NCBI RefSeq assembly: GCF_900187365.1
Contig: NZ_FYDG01000009.1
Location: forward strand, 1-64,000
Reading direction: 5' to 3'
DNA length: 64,000 bases
Origin: Rhodoblastus acidophilus
GTDB taxonomy: Bacteria > Pseudomonadota > Alphaproteobacteria > Rhizobiales > Beijerinckiaceae
In this document: piece after piece, positions 54,839 through 63,257 of the stretch
Layout: every line of letters starts with the position of its first letter
Numbering within the stretch: the first letter of the stretch is position 1
Notes under the pieces: model-generated
Database searches by the model: none
What the model was told of the DNA's origin: nothing
What the model saw: the letters and a program-made list of their open reading frames with translations, nothing else
Translations under genes and position numbers: made by a program

Positions 54839-56047
54839 TCAGGTGATGGCGGGAACAAGCGGCTGCTTGAGATTGAGGAGTTCCGCCGTATGCGCGGCGA
54901 TCATGCGCTCCTCGTCGGTTTTCAGAATCAGGACCACGGTGGGCGAGCCCTTTTCGGAAATGATGCGCTCATTGCGCGCATTGGCGTCGAAATCGATCTG
55001 AATGCCGAACCATTCCAGGTTTTCCAGAATGGCCTTGCGCACATTCGCGGCGTTTTCGCCAATGCCGCCGGTCAGCACCAGACAGTCGAGCCCGCCGAGT
55101 TCGGCGCAGAGACCGCCGAGGTTGCGGCGCACGCGCGACACGAAATAATCCAGCGCGTCCTTGGCCGATTGTTCGTTCGAGGCTTCGAGTTCGCGCACGT
55201 CGTTGGAAATGCCCGACATGCCCTTCAGCCCGGAGTTTTTATAGAGCAGATCGGTGATCTCGGCCGCGCTCATCTTCTTTTCGGCCATCAGGTACAGCAC
55301 CACGCCGGGGTCGAGCTGGCCGCAGCGCGTCCCCATCGGCAGGCCGTCCAGCGCGGTGAAGCCCATGGTCGAGCCGACGGATTTGCCGGATTTGATCGCG
55401 CACATCGAGGCGCCGTTGCCGAGATGGGCGACGGCCACCTTGCCGCGCGCCAAAACCGGCTCCTCGTGGCGCAGGATGCGGTGGATGAATTCATAAGACA
55501 GGCCGTGAAAGCCGTAGCGGCGCACGCCCTCGTCGTAATATTCGCGCGGCAGGGCGTAAGTGTCGGCGATGAACGGATGCCGGCGGTGAAAGGCCGTGTC
55601 GAAACAGGCGACCTGCGCGGCCATCGGGAACGCCTCGCGCGCGGCTTCGATCCCGGCGAGATTGTACGGCTGGTGCAGCGGCGCCAGCGGCTCGAACGAT
55701 TTCAGCCGGGCGAAGGTCGCGTCATCCATCAGCACGGGCTCGGCGTAGATCGGGCCGCCATGCACCACGCGATGGCCGACGCCGACGACATTGGCGCCGT
55801 TTTCCTCCTTCTCCAGCCAGTCGAGCACGGCTGTCAGGCCCATGCGCTGGTCCACGGCCTGATGGCTGTGGTCGAGTTCGAACGTGGTCTTCTCGCCGGT
55901 GTGCTTGCGGGCGGTGAAGGTCGCGCGGCCGCCGATGCCTTCGATCAGGCCAAGCGCAAGCTGCTTCAGCTCGCCGTTCGCGATGTCATAGGCGGAAAAC
56001 TTGATTGATGAGGAGCCGGCGTTGATGGTCAGAATGATGTCGGCGAT
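54839..56047 (-). CDS. ackA: Acetate/propionate kinase, apparent ATC start
   Basis: 402 residues if begun at an ATC codon at 56047, matching the usual ~400. It interconverts acetyl (or acyl) phosphate and acetate with ADP/ATP. The N-terminal phosphate-binding ILTINAGSSSIKF begins at about residue 5, and HRVVHGG, FDTAFH, YGFHGLSYEFI, HLGNGASMCAI and LVLTGGIGENA follow. In this frame no ATG, GTG or TTG exists between the upstream TGA and codon 65, while AAGGAG stands eight bases before the ATC. The first canonical start would remove the nucleotide-site glycine-serine loop. It follows the fused ptb gene by 48 bases. Confidence 0.92.
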   Translation of the reverse strand: MADIILTINAGSSSIKFSAYDIANGELKQLALGLIEGIGGRATFTARKHTGEKTTFELDHSHQAVDQRMGLTAVLDWLEKEENGANVVGVGHRVVHGGPIYAEPVLMDDATFARLKSFEPLAPLHQPYNLAGIEAAREAFPMAAQVACFDTAFHRRHPFIADTYALPREYYDEGVRRYGFHGLSYEFIHRILRHEEPVLARGKVAVAHLGNGASMCAIKSGKSVGSTMGFTALDGLPMGTRCGQLDPGVVLYLMAEKKMSAAEITDLLYKNSGLKGMSGISNDVRELEASNEQSAKDALDYFVSRVRRNLGGLCAELGGLDCLVLTGGIGENAANVRKAILENLEWFGIQIDFDANARNERIISEKGSPTVVLILKTDEERMIAAHTAELLNLKQPLVPAIT

Positions 56048-56095
56048 GGGTCTCTCTCCTTGTTGGGCCGGGGCGCCGCAGCGCGACCCGCCTTT

Positions 56096-57544
56096 TCACT
56101 CGGCGGCGAGCTTGGCCGCGCCTTTCACGCCGACGAAGGCCTTGCCGTTGTCGCGCCAGTATTTGTAGAGCTGCGCCAGGGCGCAGGACACCAGCCGCGC
56201 CTTGTCGTTGTCGGCGCGGCTGGTCAGCATGACCGGGGCCGACGCGCCCACCACCAGCCCGGCCGCCTCGGCATGGGCGACGAAGGTGAGTTCCTTGGCG
56301 AGCATGTTGCCGGATTCCAGATTGGGCGCGATCAGCACATTGGCGTGGCCGGCGACCAGCGAGGCGATGCCCTTGGTGCGCGCCGCGTCGATGTCGATGG
56401 CGTTGTCCATGGCCAGCGGGCCATCGACCACGCCGCCCCGGATCTGACCGCGTTCGGCCATTTTCGACAGGATGGCGGCGTCGAGCGTCGAAACGATGGC
56501 GGGATTGATGACCTCGACCGCCGAGAGCACGCCCACCCGGGGCTCCGTGCCGCAGGCGAGCGCAAGATCGATCGCGTTCTGGACGATGTCCACCTTGGTC
56601 ATCAGGTCGGGCGTGATATTGATCGCCGCGTCGGAAACGAACAGCAGGTCGTCCAGCGTCGGCGTGTCGATGACGAAGACATGGCTGATGCGGCGGCCGG
56701 CGCGCAGGCCGCCGTCCTTCTTGACCACGGCGGCGAGCAGGTCGTCGGAATGCAGATCGCCCTTCATCACCGCGCCGGCCTCGCCCGCGCGCACCAGCGC
56801 CACCGCCTTGTCGGCGGCGGCGCGATGGTTGCGCTCCTCGACGATGCGGAAGGCGGAGAGGTCGGCGCCCAGCTCCCGGGCGGCGGCGGCGATGCGATCG
56901 GGATCGCCGATGAAGATCGGCTCGATCAGCCCTTTGGCGAAAGCCAGCAGCGGCCCGTTGAGCGAGGCGCGGTTCTCCGGGCAGACCACCGCGGTCTTCA
57001 ACCGGGGCAACTGGGCGGCGAGCGCGACCAAATGCGGGAATTGCTCTTTTTCTTCAAGGATCAGGGTCGGCAGGTGGCGCGCCTCGACCTCGACCGGGAT
57101 CAGCGGGGCCTCGACGAGGGCCTGGCCCTTGCAGATCGTTGCGCCCTTGTCGTCGACCACCACGGTCTCGAACAGCGCCACCGGCTCCTCCCGCTTTTCG
57201 CGGCAGGTCACGGTCACGCGCAGCCGGTCGCCGACATGGACGCGCTTGACGAATTCGAAGTTTTGCGAGCGATAGAGCGTGCCCGGCCCTGGCAGGATAT
57301 TGCCCAGAACCGCCGAGATCAGCGATCCGATCCACATCGAAGGCGCGACGGGTTCGCTGCTGGAGGGATTCTCCTCTTCGCTGGGCAGCACCAGCGGGTT
57401 CAGATTGCCGGACATATGGGCGAACAGCAGCAGGTCGCGCTGGGCGCAGGTGCGCTCGATCGAGGCGGAAGCGCCGACCTTGAGCTGCGCCCAGATGGTG
57501 TTGGCGGTCTTCGTGTCCCGGGTCTTGCGGTCGTGATCGCTCAT
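56096..57544 (-). CDS. MaoC-like domain fused to phosphate acetyl/butyryltransferase
   Basis: 482 residues. Residues about 20-150 are a hot-dog MaoC-like enoyl-CoA hydratase domain (LLLFAHMSGNLNPLVLP and FVKRVHVGDRLRVTVTC). Residues about 180-470 are a PTA/PTB domain (KTAVVCPENRASL, AVMKGDLHSDDLL, HVFVIDTPT and the C-terminal VLIAPNLESGNMLAKEL). It forms acyl phosphate from acyl-CoA and phosphate for AckA just downstream. The fusion suggests that crotonyl/hydroxyacyl-CoA intermediates are also handled; this is inferred. Confidence 0.93.
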   Translation of the reverse strand: MSDHDRKTRDTKTANTIWAQLKVGASASIERTCAQRDLLLFAHMSGNLNPLVLPSEEENPSSSEPVAPSMWIGSLISAVLGNILPGPGTLYRSQNFEFVKRVHVGDRLRVTVTCREKREEPVALFETVVVDDKGATICKGQALVEAPLIPVEVEARHLPTLILEEKEQFPHLVALAAQLPRLKTAVVCPENRASLNGPLLAFAKGLIEPIFIGDPDRIAAAARELGADLSAFRIVEERNHRAAADKAVALVRAGEAGAVMKGDLHSDDLLAAVVKKDGGLRAGRRISHVFVIDTPTLDDLLFVSDAAINITPDLMTKVDIVQNAIDLALACGTEPRVGVLSAVEVINPAIVSTLDAAILSKMAERGQIRGGVVDGPLAMDNAIDIDAARTKGIASLVAGHANVLIAPNLESGNMLAKELTFVAHAEAAGLVVGASAPVMLTSRADNDKARLVSCALAQLYKYWRDNGKAFVGVKGAAKLAAE

Positions 57545-57676
57545 AACGAAAACCTATCCTGGAAAGCTCTGGCGGACGTTAACACCGGTGAAGTGACAGC
57601 GGCGTGACCGCAGTCGAATCCAGCCAGACGCAAGCTGCGACGCCTAACTCTTATGCATGTGTTATCGGGTCGTATC

Positions 57677-58201
57677 ATGAAGACTGCCATCTTACCGACA
57701 AATCATGAAGTCTTTTTTGAACGTGACCATTTCATTGTGTCCAAAACCGATCTGAAGGGCCGGATCACCTATGTGAATCGCGCCTTTTGCAGAATCGCCG
57801 GCTATGACGAAAAAGACCTGATCGGCGCCCCCCATTCCATCGTCCGCCACCCGGACATGCCGAGATCGGTGTTCAAGTTCATGTGGGACCGCATCCTGGA
57901 GGGCCACGAGGTCTTCGCCTACGTCAAGAATATGACCAGGACTGGCGACCATTACTGGGTTTTCGCGCATGTCACCCCTTCGTTCGACACGGCCGGGAAT
58001 TTTCTCGCCTTCCATTCCAACCGCCGGGCGCCGGATCGCCGCGTGTTGAGCGAAACCATTTTCCCGCTCTACGCCGCCCTGTTGAAGACCGAAAAGGCGG
58101 CCGCCAACGCCAAGGATGGCCTGGCGGCCTCGTACCGGCAGTTCATCGAGATCGTTCAGAGCAGGGCGCGCAGTTATGACGAATTGGTCTTCTCTCTTTA
58201 A
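57677..58201 (+). CDS. PAS-domain protein, Aer-like sensor part
   Basis: 174 residues from the ATG at 57677 (an upstream ATG eight codons earlier is possible). It is a single PAS domain of the Aer/aerotaxis type: [40 protein letters not shown] and [20 protein letters not shown], followed by a helical tail. No membrane helix or MCP domain follows in this frame. Its 3' end overlaps the next gene by 26 bases; that gene supplies HAMP, MCP and PilZ. Together they look like an Aer-type receptor divided into two chains. Confidence 0.85.
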   Translation: MKTAILPTNHEVFFERDHFIVSKTDLKGRITYVNRAFCRIAGYDEKDLIGAPHSIVRHPDMPRSVFKFMWDRILEGHEVFAYVKNMTRTGDHYWVFAHVTPSFDTAGNFLAFHSNRRAPDRRVLSETIFPLYAALLKTEKAAANAKDGLAASYRQFIEIVQSRARSYDELVFSL

Positions 58202-59765
58202 GACTCAGGCGGCGGTCGGCCTGAGCGGAGCGACCTGTCTCTGCGGCGCGGCGGCGAGCCTCGCCGGGCGCCCGGTCATGGGCGCCGTCCTGTGTGCGTT
58301 TGGCGTTGGCGCCGCATTGGCGGGCTGGCTCGCGCTGACGCGGCTGTCGCGCGCGCTGGCCGACGCGCGCCGGCTGTGCGCCGCGCTTGCGGACGGCGAT
58401 TTCGAAAGCCGGCTGCTCCACATAGCGGAGCGGGGAGAAATCGGAGAATTTCTCTATGAAATAAACGATATGGCCGACAGGATCGACGCCTATGTGCGCG
58501 AAGCGACCGCCTCGCTCGAAGCCATGAGCAAGAATCATTATTTCCGCCGCATCCTGCCGGACGGCCTCAAGGGCGCCCTGCTGCATTCGGCCACCACCAT
58601 CAACGAAGCCGCCGACGCCATCGAATCCCGCGTCTCCGCCTTCGACATGTCCACGGAGGAGTTTTCGACGCAGATCGGGCGGATCGTCGAGCAGCTCGCC
58701 GCCTCCGCCGGCGGCATCGGCGGCCTCGCCCAATCTTTGGCCCAGGGCAGCGACGCCACCGGCGCGCGCGCCAGCGGCCTCGGCGCCGCCGCCGAAACCG
58801 CCTCGGGCAGCGTCGAGGCGGTCAAAGACTCCGCCGACCGGCTGGCCGTTTCGGCCCAGGATGTCGGCGCCTCGATGCGCCGCACCGCCGACATCGCCCG
58901 CGACGCCGTCGCCGCCGCCGACAAGACCGGCCAGGCGGTGGAGAGCCTGAGCGGCGCGGTGGCGCGCATCGGCGCCATTGTCGGGATCATCAACAAGATC
59001 GCGGTGCAGACCAATCTGCTGGCGCTCAACGCCACCATCGAGGCTTCACGCGCCGGCGAAGCCGGCCGCGGCTTCGCCGTGGTGGCCGGCGAGGTCAAGT
59101 CGCTGGCGGAGCAGACCACGCGGGCCACCGAGGAGATCGGCTCGCTGATCGCCGAGGTCGAGCAAGCGACCCACGCCGCCGTGGCCTCCACCTGCGAGAT
59201 CGGGGCGCGCATCGCCGACATCGACGAGGTGACCGGCGCGGCCCTGCCGCAGATCGAAAGCCAGGTGGTCGGCGCCGGCGAGATCGCCCAGCATCTGCAA
59301 ACCACGCTGCAGCTCACCCGGCAGGTTTTGGACGCCCTGAGCGGCATCCAGGCCACGGCGAGGCAGAGCCTGGGCATGGCGCGCGACGTCACCGGCGCGG
59401 CCGGCGCCATCGGCGAGGAAAGCGGCCGCCTCAACGCGACCGTCGGCGATTTCCTCGTCAGCCTGCGCAAGGGCCCGCTCGACCGCCGCGACACCGACCG
59501 GCAGGAACTGGGCGCGCCGGCGGAACTGGCGACCGAATCCGGCGTCTATCCGACCCTTCTGTTCGACGTCAGCCGGTCCGGCGCCAAAGTGTCGCCTGTC
59601 GACGGCCTCAAGACCGGCGGCGCCGCCGCCTTGCGCCTGGCCGACGGCCACGAGATCCCCGCCGTGGTGAAATGGATCAAGAACAACCAGGCCGGCCTCG
59701 CCCTGCCGCCGGGCTCGATCAACGCCGCTGTGCTGGACAAGTTGCGGAAAATGCGCGCGGCCTGA
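58176..59765 (+). CDS. Chemotaxis receptor with C-terminal PilZ domain
   Basis: 529 residues from the ATG at 58176. Two membrane helices (about residues 10-55) lie close together without a periplasmic sensor, followed by HAMP, the MCP tip [20 protein letters not shown] / [20 protein letters not shown] (about residues 268-315) and a PilZ domain from about residue 435 (RRDTDR, then DVSRSGAKV). PilZ implies c-di-GMP control of chemotaxis output. The gene overlaps the PAS gene, so the two are translationally coupled. Confidence 0.9.
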   Translation: MTNWSSLFKTQAAVGLSGATCLCGAAASLAGRPVMGAVLCAFGVGAALAGWLALTRLSRALADARRLCAALADGDFESRLLHIAERGEIGEFLYEINDMADRIDAYVREATASLEAMSKNHYFRRILPDGLKGALLHSATTINEAADAIESRVSAFDMSTEEFSTQIGRIVEQLAASAGGIGGLAQSLAQGSDATGARASGLGAAAETASGSVEAVKDSADRLAVSAQDVGASMRRTADIARDAVAAADKTGQAVESLSGAVARIGAIVGIINKIAVQTNLLALNATIEASRAGEAGRGFAVVAGEVKSLAEQTTRATEEIGSLIAEVEQATHAAVASTCEIGARIADIDEVTGAALPQIESQVVGAGEIAQHLQTTLQLTRQVLDALSGIQATARQSLGMARDVTGAAGAIGEESGRLNATVGDFLVSLRKGPLDRRDTDRQELGAPAELATESGVYPTLLFDVSRSGAKVSPVDGLKTGGAAALRLADGHEIPAVVKWIKNNQAGLALPPGSINAAVLDKLRKMRAA

Positions 59766-59890
59766 GCGCGACTGTTGCCCGGATGCAACGCGGCCTTAAA
59801 ATTCCGTTACGTCGCCTGCTTGTCGCAAAGGGTGTATAACCGGCCCATAAGAGTCAGCCCCGGTCCAAATCCATCGAACTGGGGCGCTCC

Positions 59891-62800
59891 ATGCTTCGCG
59901 CAAATCAGGTTTCTTCGCTTGCTCTCATCGTCGCCGCCGGCCTCGCGTCGTCGCCGGCCCTCGCGGCCTCCACGACGGTCACCGCCGCCGACGCCAATGT
60001 CCTCAATCTGCTCTCGCCGTTCCTGAGCCTGAACGCGACAGCGATCGGCCAGGCGACGCTGACCGCGAACCTGAACGGCGTGATCACGACCAACAAGGCC
60101 GCCGCCGCGTCGCCCGCCATCGAGGCCGAAGCGATCAGCGAGAAGAATCTGTTCGGCGGCGCGACCAGCTCGATCACGCTGCTGGGCAACACGACCTCCT
60201 ATTACGGCCCCGCCGGCAACCTGGCCGGCGGACTGCCCGCGCAGGCGATCCAGAACGGGGTCGCCTTCAGCGGCAGCGGCAATCTCACGCAGACCGCCGT
60301 CAACGGAACCATTTCCGGCGCCCAGAGCTACGGCGGCCTCGGAAATCTGGGGGGCGCCTTCCAGGCGGCCGTGAGCCCCTACGCCGTCACCACGAGCACC
60401 GCGTCCTACGTCACGTCCACGAGCGCGGCCACAGCCAATCCGCTGCTGACCGGCCAATACGCGACGCAGAACGTCGTCAGCCTGCTGGTCAACGCCTACA
60501 GCTTCAACTCCACGGACCTCGGTGTCGCCAAGAACTATTTCGCCAATGGCGCGGCCAGCAATCCTTCCACCTATCCCGCCGGCTATGTGGCGAGCCTCGC
60601 GGTCGCGCCTTCCGGCTACACGCTCCCCACCAGCGCCAACGGAACCTTTCCCAACCTCCTGAGCAGCGTCTATGACGTCGCCTATGGCGTGAGCAACACC
60701 CAGGCCAACCAGAACGTCTACGGCAGCTCGCGCCCCGTGCAGGTCGCGCCCAACCAGCTGACCCAGTTCGACCCTAACGCCATCACCGGCCTGACGACGA
60801 ACGCCGCCTTCCCCAGCGGGCACACGACCTACGCCTTCACCGACTCGATCCTGGTCGGCATGATGACGCCTCAGTTCTTCCAGTCGATGCTGCTGAGCGC
60901 CTCCGAATACGGCAACAGCCGCATCGCGCTGGGCGTGCATTATCCGCTCGACATTGTCGGGAGCCGCGCCTTCGTTCAGTACAACCTGATGCAACTCCTG
61001 AGCGCGACCGCCGCGACGGGCGCCACGCAGGCGACCAACCCCTATTACTACACCAACGCCAACGGCAGCACGACCGTGCTGAACCTCAACGGCCAGTTCG
61101 TCAGCGCCGCGCAATCGCTCAACGCCTATCTCAACACACAGACCTCGGGCTGCGGCGGTTCGCTCGCCGCCTGCGCCGCGAGCAACCCGTACAACGCCTA
61201 TTCCGCCGCCACCTATGCGGCGCAGGGCGCGACCAATGCGGCGGTGTACCAGTATCGCATGACCTATGGCATGCCGACCTATTCCTACGCTCAGGCGCCA
61301 CGCGAACTCGCCGACACCAAGGGCTATACGGCGGCGATCCTGCTCTCCACGCTCTACGGCGGCCAGGGCAATGCCCAGGCGCAGGCGCTCGCCAACGCCG
61401 TCACCGGCGGAACGTCCGGCGCCGGCCTCTACGCCGACCTGACCACCGGCACGATCAACCAGATCATCGCCAACACCGAAGGGCAGGCGCTGCAGGCGTT
61501 TTACGGCTCGCAGCTCAGCTACTGGGGCCGCATCAACCTCTATGACGCCGCCGGCTATTTCTCCGGCGTGACCGGCGCGCTGACGCTGGCCGCGACGGAC
61601 AAGGTCAACACCAATGTCACCGTGGCGAATGGCGGTGCGTTCGGCGGCGCGGGCGCGGTGACCGGCGCCCTCACCTATCAGAGCGGCGCTTCGCTGATCG
61701 CCAATCCCGGTTCGACGCTGACGGTCAAGAGCGGCGCGGTCACCCTGCAGAACGGCGCCTCCGTCGCGCTCGGCGCCTATACGCCGGGAACGTACAAAGT
61801 GGTTCAGGCCGATTCCGGCCAGACGGTTTCGGTGGCGGACTCGGTCGCGGCGACCGGCTCGGTGCTCGCCTATGAAAAGGCCAGCCTCTCCGTCGCCAAT
61901 TCGGCGCTCAGCGTGACGCTGACCTCCAACACGGCGGCCGCCGCCCAGACGTCGAACCAGCGCGCGGTCGGCGCGGCGATCGACGCCGGCGCCAACGCCA
62001 GCGGTTTCGCCGGCAACGCGCTGGGACAATCGTTCTACGCCGGCCTGACGACCGGCGCCGACGCCGCCGCCACGCTCGACCGCGTCGGCGGCGCCGAGCG
62101 CGCCGGCGCCAATTTCGCCGCGCTGCAAACCGGCGCGACAATCGCCGACGCCATTTCCAACCAGGCGGCGTTCGGCCTTCAGGGCTCCGGCCCGGACACC
62201 AGCGGAATCTCGCACGTCCTGTCCTACGCCGGCGCGCCGAAGAAAGGCCCGATCGTCGTGAAGGGTCCGGCGCCGGCGCCGGCTCGCGACTGGCGCGTCT
62301 GGGGCGAGTTCCTCGGCGGCGGCGTCAATGTCGGCGGCGACGGCGGCCGTCCCGGCTTCAACGGCGCGACCTACGGCGGCCTCGCCGGCCTCGACTACCT
62401 CGTCCAGCCGAACTGGCTGTTCGGCGTGGCGCTCGGCGGCTCCACCACGCATTACAAGACGTCCCTCGGCGGCAGCGGCGACGTCGACGCCTTCCACGGC
62501 GGCCTCTACACCGCCTATGCCTTCGGCCCCGGCTATTATTTCGAGGGGTCCGAGACGTTCTCGGCCAATGACAACAAGGGACAGCGCTGGTCCGGCGGCG
62601 CGGCTCTGCAGCAACTCAAGTCGTCCTACGGCTCCTGGGAAGCCCGCACCCGTCTGGAGTTGGGCCGCACCTTCGCCTGGGACGCCGCCACCCAGGTCAC
62701 GCCCTTCATCGCGGGCGAGATCGCGGCGCTGCAGAGCGAAGCCTATGCCGAAACGCTGGCCGGCGGCGGCGTCAGCCCGTTCGCGCTTGCGACCGACGCC

Positions 62801-63130
62801 AAGACGACCATGTCCACCCCGCTGTTCCTCGGCGCGAAACTGTCCGGCGTCTGGACGGACTGGTTCGGCGTGACGGCGCACCCGTTCCTGAGCCTCGCCT
62901 GGGTGCATGAGTTCTCGCCGGACCGCAACGTCACCGGACAATTGGTCGCCCTGCCGGGCGCCGGCTTCACCGTCTCCGGCCCGCGCGCGGCCTCCGATCT
63001 CGCCCAGGTCAAGGCGGGCCTCGAACTGACCAACGGCACGCCGCTGTCGGTGTTCGCCAAATTCGGCGGCGAGTTCGCGCCCTCCGTCACCTATTACGGC
63101 GGCCAGGTCGGCGTGAAATACGCGTTCTGA
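59891..63130 (+). CDS. PAP2-type phosphatase fused to autotransporter
   Basis: 1079 residues with a signal peptide (LALIVAAGLASSPALA). Residues about 28-355 are a vanadium-peroxidase/PAP2-like phosphatase: FPSGH with His311 and SRIALGVHYPLDI with His350. A Gly/Asn/Ala-rich passenger region follows (about 350-800), including a beta-helix-like stretch VTVANGGAFGGAGAVTGALT. The C-terminal ~270 residues form the autotransporter beta-barrel, ending in VGVKYAF. It should present a phosphatase on the cell surface; substrates are unknown. A strong intrinsic terminator follows. Confidence 0.88.
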   Translation: MLRANQVSSLALIVAAGLASSPALAASTTVTAADANVLNLLSPFLSLNATAIGQATLTANLNGVITTNKAAAASPAIEAEAISEKNLFGGATSSITLLGNTTSYYGPAGNLAGGLPAQAIQNGVAFSGSGNLTQTAVNGTISGAQSYGGLGNLGGAFQAAVSPYAVTTSTASYVTSTSAATANPLLTGQYATQNVVSLLVNAYSFNSTDLGVAKNYFANGAASNPSTYPAGYVASLAVAPSGYTLPTSANGTFPNLLSSVYDVAYGVSNTQANQNVYGSSRPVQVAPNQLTQFDPNAITGLTTNAAFPSGHTTYAFTDSILVGMMTPQFFQSMLLSASEYGNSRIALGVHYPLDIVGSRAFVQYNLMQLLSATAATGATQATNPYYYTNANGSTTVLNLNGQFVSAAQSLNAYLNTQTSGCGGSLAACAASNPYNAYSAATYAAQGATNAAVYQYRMTYGMPTYSYAQAPRELADTKGYTAAILLSTLYGGQGNAQAQALANAVTGGTSGAGLYADLTTGTINQIIANTEGQALQAFYGSQLSYWGRINLYDAAGYFSGVTGALTLAATDKVNTNVTVANGGAFGGAGAVTGALTYQSGASLIANPGSTLTVKSGAVTLQNGASVALGAYTPGTYKVVQADSGQTVSVADSVAATGSVLAYEKASLSVANSALSVTLTSNTAAAAQTSNQRAVGAAIDAGANASGFAGNALGQSFYAGLTTGADAAATLDRVGGAERAGANFAALQTGATIADAISNQAAFGLQGSGPDTSGISHVLSYAGAPKKGPIVVKGPAPAPARDWRVWGEFLGGGVNVGGDGGRPGFNGATYGGLAGLDYLVQPNWLFGVALGGSTTHYKTSLGGSGDVDAFHGGLYTAYAFGPGYYFEGSETFSANDNKGQRWSGGAALQQLKSSYGSWEARTRLELGRTFAWDAATQVTPFIAGEIAALQSEAYAETLAGGGVSPFALATDAKTTMSTPLFLGAKLSGVWTDWFGVTAHPFLSLAWVHEFSPDRNVTGQLVALPGAGFTVSGPRAASDLAQVKAGLELTNGTPLSVFAKFGGEFAPSVTYYGGQVGVKYAF

Positions 63131-63150
63131 GCGCCGCGCACACGTTATAC

Positions 63151-63186
63151 AACCGTCGCAAAGCCGGGCTATGCTTTGCGGCGGTT
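63151..63186. other. Long hairpin after the autotransporter gene
   Basis: AACCGTCGCAAAGC (63151-63164) pairs with GCTTTGCGGCGGTT (63173-63186) over an 8-base loop, with a single G-U in RNA. No T run follows; it stands 40 bases ahead of the intrinsic terminator. Confidence 0.55.
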
Positions 63187-63225
63187 GGTGAGCAGGCGTT
63201 TCAGGAAAGAATATTTCGAACAGCG

Positions 63226-63254
63226 AACCGCCGGCCCCAGGCCGGCGGTTTTTT
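63226..63254 (+). terminator. Intrinsic terminator of autotransporter gene
   Basis: AACCGCCGGCC (63226-63236) pairs perfectly with GGCCGGCGGTT (63240-63250) around CCA, and the stem runs directly into TTTTTT (63249-63254). This is the clearest rho-independent terminator in the window. The convergent helicase gene stops four bases further on. Confidence 0.92.
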
Positions 63255-63257
63255 GCG

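Noticed and set aside
59807-62941. 1044-residue frame antisense to the PAP2 autotransporter
   Set aside because: A composition artefact; the sense frame has a signal peptide, phosphatase motifs and a barrel end.
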